Source: Hibiscus mutabilis (taxonomy: Eukaryota > Streptophyta > Magnoliopsida > Malvales > Malvaceae). From it: a stretch of DNA of 64,000 nt. A program made the translations under genes and the position numbers. Positions 57,945 through 64,000 of the stretch are shown in pieces. The stretch spans positions 1,364,001 to 1,428,000 of the forward strand of contig CM033726.1 of the NCBI GenBank assembly GCA_019671005.1, in the 5' to 3' direction. The first letter of the stretch is position 1, and the number at the start of each line of letters is the position of its first letter. The notes under the pieces are model-generated. The model worked only from the letters and a program-made list of their open reading frames with translations, was not told where the DNA came from and ran no database searches.

Positions 57945-58425
57945 ATATTTTTGGACTCACGCTACTATGGCTGTCGACCTTTCTTCAAATTTGGGGGATT
58001 CACGTCGAAAATGGCCACCGATCTTTCTGGACTCACGCTAATGTGACTGTCGAACTTTCTGGCCTTACGCTACTGAGGCTGCTGAAATCTTTCTTCAAAT
58101 TTGGGGGATTCACGCCGAAAATGGTTACCAATCTTTCTGGACTCACGCTACTAAGGCTGCCGAACTTTCTTCAAATTTGTAGATTCATTTCGAAAATGGC
58201 TACCTATCTTTCTTCAAGTTTGAAGATTCACGCCGAAAATGGCTACCGATCTTTCTGGACTCACGCTACTAAGGTTGTCGAACTTTCTTCAAATTTGGGG
58301 ATTCACGCTGAAAATGGCTATCTATCTTTCTGGACTCACGCTACTAAGGCTGCCGATTTTTCTGGACTCACGCTACTAAGGCTGCCGATCTTTCTGGATT
58401 CACGCTACTAAGACTGCCGATATTT
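57945..58425. repeat. Complex tandem repeat (CTCACGCTACTAAGGCTGCC units)
   Basis: Eight or so copies of TCTGGACTCACGCTACTAAG alternate with TTCTTCAAATTTGGGGGATT and GCCGAAAATGGCTACC units. It is a differently amplified counterpart of the 34020-34760 repeat of B, whose end carries a related TAGCGTAGGTCCAAAAATGG. Confidence 0.88.
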
Positions 58426-58544
58426 TTATTTCTTTAATAAAATCTACTTCTTCAAACTTTTTGACCATTCTTCAAATACCTATCTAAAACAAGCAAAAAT
58501 TGACATGCCTCTATCTATATGATGCATGCAATGTAATGCTTTCT

Positions 58545-58685
58545 TTTTCTTCTTCTTCTTCTCTTTCTTTTTTTCTTTTTTTCTCATTTCTTTATTTCTT
58601 TTCTTTTTCTTTTTTCTTTTTTTCTCTTTTTTCTTCTTTCGCTCTCTTTTCTCTCTCTTTTCTCTTCTCTTTTTTTCTTTTAGTC
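58545..58685. repeat. Polypyrimidine tract in element C
   Basis: About 140 bp almost wholly C and T, in TTC, TTTTC and CTCT runs. The reverse complement of B's purine tract near 33885-33925, but longer. Shorter tracts recur near 60098-60130, 60476-60525 and 60800-60835. Confidence 0.85.
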
Positions 58686-58689
58686 ATTT

Positions 58690-61600
58690 TATGTTCTAAA
58701 GTTTTACACCCTGAAAGGTCATTCCTCAGATTTCTTTATCTATTTAATTCTTCATTGTATGCTCTTAAATCCTCATTTGATCAATCACTTCGAATCCAAA
58801 TTAACATACTTTCAAATCTTTTGTACGGAAGGCTTTCTTGTCTTCAGGGTTATCACATGTCTTCATAAATGATCTTCTGGTCCTTATATTATTCTTATAA
58901 GAACCCTTGTCATCTTCTTCGCTTGGCGTTGCCCCATTCAATCACGGGCTCTACTGCTTCGAATTTTCTGACCCATTATATAGAGCCTTGATCTATTTCT
59001 AATCAGTAAGGTGAGCAAAAATCCTTCCATCCCCTGAGCTCATCCTTGATCTTCTCGTAGCATTATACGGGAACTAACTCTCGGTCCCTATGCTTTAAAT
59101 CTCATCATCATTCATTTTTAAAGTAATGCAAAAGGCAATTTACTTGTGTATATTTCAATACAAAAAATAATTATTGATTGAAAAGATAACAGTTATTTTG
59201 AAAATCACAACTTGGAGGGAATGCCAAACATTTTAAAAACATTGTTTGGAACAAATGGTAAACATTTTTTTCTCTTTTTAAGCCAAACATTTTTTAAAAT
59301 TAATGTTTGGAGAATGGTAAACAAAATTAGAAGTATATTGCCAAACATTTTAAAAATGAATGTTTTGGGAGAAATGGTAAACATCAAAACTTTGGGAGAA
59401 AATGTCAAACCTTTTAAAACATGTTTGCCCTCAAAATATCAAACATCATAGCACATATGCTTCAAATTACCAGAGATCAACTCTAATGAAGCGCATATTT
59501 AGAAGATATTGACTATTGTGGAGATATACGCAAATGTATAGTTTCTTTTAGTCTATTAGGCTTTCAAGAGGCACAATCCCATACATAATTTCTAACCCAT
59601 TTAAGGTGGCTCTCTTAATCTCACTAACTAACCATGCCTCATTCTTCCCTCATTTGGGTGTCGATCAAGAACTTCGAAGTTTGACGTTCCTTGAAGCAAG
59701 GTTAACTCTTATAGGCGGAATGAAATCTGAAGACATTCTCGTTCAACTTGGATATCTATGGATGATCAGAATAGTCTTTGGAGGCTTGTAATGTAGGACT
59801 TTGGTTCATGGTTAGACGAAGTCGTATCTCTATGCTCATATGATCTGGATATGCTCACATGGAGTATTCTTTTTTCTTTTCCTTCCTTTTTTTGGGATCA
59901 CTCTATACTGCTCGTTTTTTGGTTTTACCCTAGAGTTCATTTCCTTACTCTCTTTCTTTTGATCCGCCTTGCATTCTAGTTGTGTATTGATGCTTATTTT
60001 CCGTAAAAAATGATTGATCCTCCAAAGTTTCTTGAATGAAGGATTATGTAGATTTTTGGGAATTCTTGTGATTGGTATGCCCAGATAAAATGTTACTCTC
60101 TTTTTTTTTCTTTTTTTTTCTTTTCTATTTTTTTATTTGGATCGCTCTAGACTGTCCACCTTTAGGTTTTCACCCTAGAGTTCACTTTTTTCTTCTGTAT
60201 CTTCATATCAGTGTATTTTGGTTAGATATTGATGCCAACATACTCAGGCAGACTACTCTTTCCTCTTCATTTTCGAGATCGCTCTAGACTGCCCATTTTT
60301 GGGTCTCTTTTCGAAATTGGTAATCTTCGGGCCGACTTGTCTTGACTGGGCTTCAATTCAAGCTTCTATACAAATATTCAAAATTGTGGATTCTTTATGT
60401 ATCTCTTGCTTATTTCTTACAGTTGAAGTCTTGATATTGTATTGTTTGATATGTGTGTGGAGTATATACAATATTTTCCTTTTCTTTTTTTTTTCTTTTT
60501 CTTGTCTCTCTTCTTTTTTTTTTATCTTCTAAGGGAATTCAACTCATTACAGTCCTTTGTCACGAGGATAATGATGGAGTATACAACAGAACCCCGAGTT
60601 ACTCGGCATAGTCATGATTTGAATATATCACTCATACAGCTACTCTACTTTTGACTTAAAAGATGGATGGAGCATACAACCACCTTTTGAGCTTTTCACT
60701 ATAGCGGAGTGCCCCAGAAAATTCTACTCATTTCTCTATATTTAAACACTCTTATCTAGGAATACCTTTTAGTAAACCCAAACAGTGGAGTGTAATCTCT
60801 CTTTTTTTCTGTCTCTTTCTTTTTTTCTCTCTTTTTTAGACTGTCCATTTTGGGTTTTCAGCCTAGATTCTCTTTCATCTTGTTCGAGTCTGTGGATGTA
60901 TTCTCGAATCAAATTGTATCTACACTGGACATTGTCGCTTGTTCCCGCTTGAACGTAATCAATTCTACCCAGCTGTTTTAAACTGGTGCCTATCGAACGG
61001 TAGAGTCTTCATGTATCTTTTTCTTATACTATTTAACTTAGTGTACTCGATCTTGATTGCTTCGGCCTTCTGATTGCCATTTCTTATGTTGCTTGGTTTA
61101 CTTTCTGAGCATAAACTTGTCTTCATCCATTTTCCTCTAGTAGTTCTATGACCTTCATGTCCAATCTATCTGGTTTCATCTCTTTCTCTTAGTAAAGTGA
61201 AATAATACCATTCGTCCTTCCATTCATAGATGTCCTGAGAAAGCCTTCAGGGGTAAAGGTTTAGGGTCAACTCTCGATTCAAGGATCTTAAATGATAAGT
61301 GCCTGAGAAGGAAAATTCCTAAAATGGGAACTGGCCATTATCTAAACACTCGCTTTGTTCCTCTGTTGGCCTAAGTAAACTAGCAGATACTCACATTTAT
61401 AGTATCATCACAACATTCAATCTCTTCTAAATATAAGCAACTTAGAGTCGATCTCTAGATTTGAAACAAAAGTACTGTTGCATTCAAAATTCGAGGACCT
61501 AGTATAGAAATGATATATACATATGTCCATTCAAAAATGTGTGTATATGCATATGGGAGAACAAAAACTACCCTATAAAAATAAAATGTTTAAAGAATCA

Positions 61601-61690
61601 AAAATGTAAAAATGCTTTCTAAATGGAAATGTGATTTGTTATTCTGACAAACAATGAGTTTTTTATGTTCAGAATTTCTTTGTAAAATAA
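58690..61690. other. Non-coding internal region of element C
   Basis: Counterpart of B 32071-33890 in reverse. Repeated phrase GATCGCTCTAGACTG(C/T)CCA (about 60141, 60279 and diverged at 59899 and 60836). No coding similarity seen. Confidence 0.6.
59212..59455. repeat. Run of short hairpin-forming CCAAACATTTTAAAA repeats
   Basis: CCAAACATTTT followed within 10-20 bp by TGTTTGG occurs three times (59222, 59282 and 59341 areas). GGTAAACAT or a variant follows each, then diverged copies to 59450. Confidence 0.75.
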
Positions 61691-61729
61691 TGAGAAAACT
61701 GTAGGAACCTTTAGACTATCCCCCGGGTA

Positions 61730-62700
61730 CTAACTCATTCCAGCCCTTTCAATGTAATGTAGGCTTGTGCCACTTTTCTTGTTTTTCCACCGTTGGATCA
61801 ACTTTCTCATCATGACTCCCTCGTCAACCAGCTTCTTGATTTCTTCTATTAACGACCATAAATTTCTTGGTGTCATGCCCTGACGCCTTAATGTAGAACT
61901 CATATGTACTGTATGGATCAAAACTGTGAGCAGATGAGCTGGGTGTAATCTTTATCGGCCCGGAGGTAAGGTACTAACCTTTGACCAGATGAGGCCATAT
62001 GTCTGAAATGGAATACTCTGAATATCTCTAAATATGTACTTGTTCGAGGAATTTTTATCGGTGATTCGGAGAAACTTACATGTCTTTTTCTCTTACGATC
62101 ACGAGAACCTTGAAAGTGGTACCCATTTATCTCTTTCTTTTCTTCTACTCCTAGGTAGGTCTGGTCTTTAAACTTAGGTCCCGGAGTGCATGTTCGATTC
62201 TCTCTCCGACTGTCATGAAGTCCTCAAAGCTGGCCTTCATTTTCCCGAGCATCTTATCAAAGAAGAAATATGAAAGGTGGTATGAAACATGAAAGTCATT
62301 TTCCTCTTCGTCTACGGGAGGCTGCATCTAGGTCGCTAAACACAGCCACCTCAAAGCACATTCCTTGAAGCCTTCATCAGGTTTTATCTTCGTACCCTGG
62401 AGATACTAACGACTTGGTGCTAGGCCCAAAGCATATTTACATGGGCCCAAAAAGGCATTGGCTAAGTCTTCCCATGACTGAACTTGGTCTCTACTCAAAC
62501 AGTTATACCATATCACGGTGGGTCCTGTTAGACTGTCGTGGAAGCAGTAGAATAATAATTTTTCATTCTCAATGCAGCCCTCCATCTTTTTGCAGAACAT
62601 GGTCAAGTGAATCTTGGGGCATCTTGTTTCGTCATCATGCGCAAATCTGGGAATCTTTGAAATTCGGAGGAATGACCAAATCAGGGTTCAAATAGAGTTT
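61730..62700 (-). pseudogene. Element C gag remnant
   Basis: The minus strand gives LVIPPNFKDSQI, then TMFCKKMEGCIENEKLLFYC, HDSLTGPTVIWYNCLSRDQV, WEDLANAFLGPCKYALGLAP, and farther on FEDFMTVGERIEHA and IEEIKKLVDEGVMMRKLI. It follows B's Gag along its length but is broken by many stops and frameshifts. Confidence 0.85.
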
Positions 62701-64000
62701 TCTTGCATCGAAAACAACAAACTTTTTTTGAGCCCATCTTCTAACTACTCGAATCTTGATTTTTGAGTGTGTTCAATTCTTTTATTCATGATAAAACTCT
62801 AATTGGTCTTTGGATTACTCCCCCAAAATTTTATGCAAGGTAATGATAATGTTATGTAAAATATGCCATGACTGTACAATGTGATGCAATGCAATGCATG
62901 AATGCAAATGAGGTGTTGATTCTCGAACAGTCCTTAAAAGACTTTCGTTTAATAGAAAAATGTCTGGTTGCAAGAAACTAATAATGAATTACAGGTAACA
63001 GTTAGCTTCCTTCTAGATATCTTGACTTCGGGAAGCAAAGCTCGTGTTCCCCGTCTCAACGTCGTCTTCAGGATGATGGGTAACCCCGTCTTCTCCTCTT
63101 ATGCTACTCCATAGACTTGTGACGTCATGATCTTCATACTTTGGCTTCTAAAAAACATTAAAAAATGTAGGCATAATGCAGACAATAGTTTCTTCTTCGG
63201 TTGATCTGGGTGCAAACAAACCGATCTTCGAATAATGCGTCTAACTAGGGTTGGATCCTAGCGGTCCAAAGGGGGTCTACTTAAGGTCTTTAAAACTTTT
63301 GGGTTTACATTAAAATTCTCAAAGATCATTTGGTTTAAAGATTTCCCCCTTTTATTATCAAAAAGTTTTAACTTACTTAAAAGAAACTTTTAGTTTTTTT
63401 TGAAAGTTTTAGGAGGGAAAAGAATTCAAAATACAATAATAATATTTTCAATTTTTTTGAAGGAGTTAAATTAAAATCTTTGAGATTTTTACAAAGGTTT
63501 GAATGTGAAGATTTTTAAATTAGTGTTCTGTAGTCCCCACTGATCCTCTGCGTCGCACGTGCCTTACTATCGGACCGTCTTCTTTCTTGATTGGTCTTTG
63601 CTCGACCTAACTTGATACTGTAATATTATCGTTTTCGGCAAAGTAGACTTTTTTCTATTTTGAAAGCCTTTTAAATGAATTGTTCTTGAATCAACACCAT
63701 GATATGATATGAAATGAATGCAAATAAAGGCATTGATTCCGCTGGTAATCACCATTTCGAACAACTTTCATAGGAATTAAAGGGTCCAGATTCTGGAGCC
63801 AGAAAAGTAAACTTCTACAGATATGCCCATCTTCATGTCTTAAGGTCATACTCAAAGAAACTAAAAGTCTCGGTTAAGATTACCGGTACCGCATTCGTTT
63901 TCCTCCTCATGTGCTCAAATAGATCTAAGATGGCTACATCGATGTTTCCGAATACCCTCGAGAAGATGATCAAACCATATGTCCCCCAAACGAATAGGTC
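62701..64000. other. Element C internal sequence upstream of gag, to window edge
   Basis: On the minus strand this lies 5' of gag. It shares short pieces such as AAAGGCATTGATTCC (63727) with B near 29350, but I see no clear counterpart of B's coiled-coil ORF. Confidence 0.5.

Larger units (their letters stand above)
55666..64000 (-). mobile_element. Element C: relative of element B, inserted in the GT47 gene, right end outside window
   Basis: The minus-strand 3' LTR (55666-57368) is followed by GTTGCCCTTATTTGCTTGTT, the reverse of the sequence before the 3' LTR of B. It then holds the inverted TATATAG array, tandem repeats, a pyrimidine tract and a gag remnant in the reverse of B's order. 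As in B, no pol motifs were found in the visible 6.6 kb. The 5' LTR is not in the window, so the target duplication cannot be tested. Confidence 0.87.

Overview
The window is nuclear DNA of a flowering plant, most likely a eudicot. It shows GT-AG introns, AT-rich spacers, five recognisable plant genes or gene pieces, and many nested Ty1/copia and Ty3/gypsy retrotransposons, MITEs and tRNA-derived SINEs. No species can be named from the sequence alone. A run of exactly 100 N (9289-9388) marks an assembly gap of unknown size.

Layout. 1-3582 is the 3' part of a decayed Ty1/copia element, with its 3' LTR at 3336-3582. It sits in an intron of a FLYING SAUCER-type transmembrane RING E3 ligase gene (3723-8891, +). 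The visible exons of that gene carry two premature stops, a frameshift and a 391-bp tandem duplication. After the N gap comes an OPA3-like gene (9534-10588, -) whose 3' exons are missing, then a hAT transposase remnant, then an intact single-exon AP2/ERF gene of LEAFY PETIOLE type (12334-13119, -). 13.4-17.9 kb holds several short elements, three of which have perfect 8-bp target duplications.

18405-39517 is one nested block. A decayed chromovirus-like Ty3/gypsy element (A, minus strand, duplication ACAAT) contains a solo LTR (D, duplication GCTAC) and a complete 12-kb element (B, near-identical 2.7-2.8 kb LTRs) that has gag-type reading frames but no recognisable pol. 39.5-46.6 kb is AT-rich spacer with SINEs. 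46676-48786 is an intact four-exon GH3 amido-synthetase gene. 50893-51927 is a long-TIR Mutator-type element with a 9-bp duplication.

At the right end, an IRX10/GUT-type GT47 xylan-synthesis gene starts at 55297. It is cut in mid-codon at 55665 by element C (minus strand, a relative of B), which runs to the window edge. C's LTR itself carries a 545-bp hAT-type MITE.

The host genes are unrelated single loci (ubiquitin ligase, mitochondrial protein, transcription factor, auxin conjugation, xylan synthesis). The main themes are gene damage by transposons and a pol-less retrotransposon family (B, C) carrying unusual arrays of TATATAG-containing repeats.
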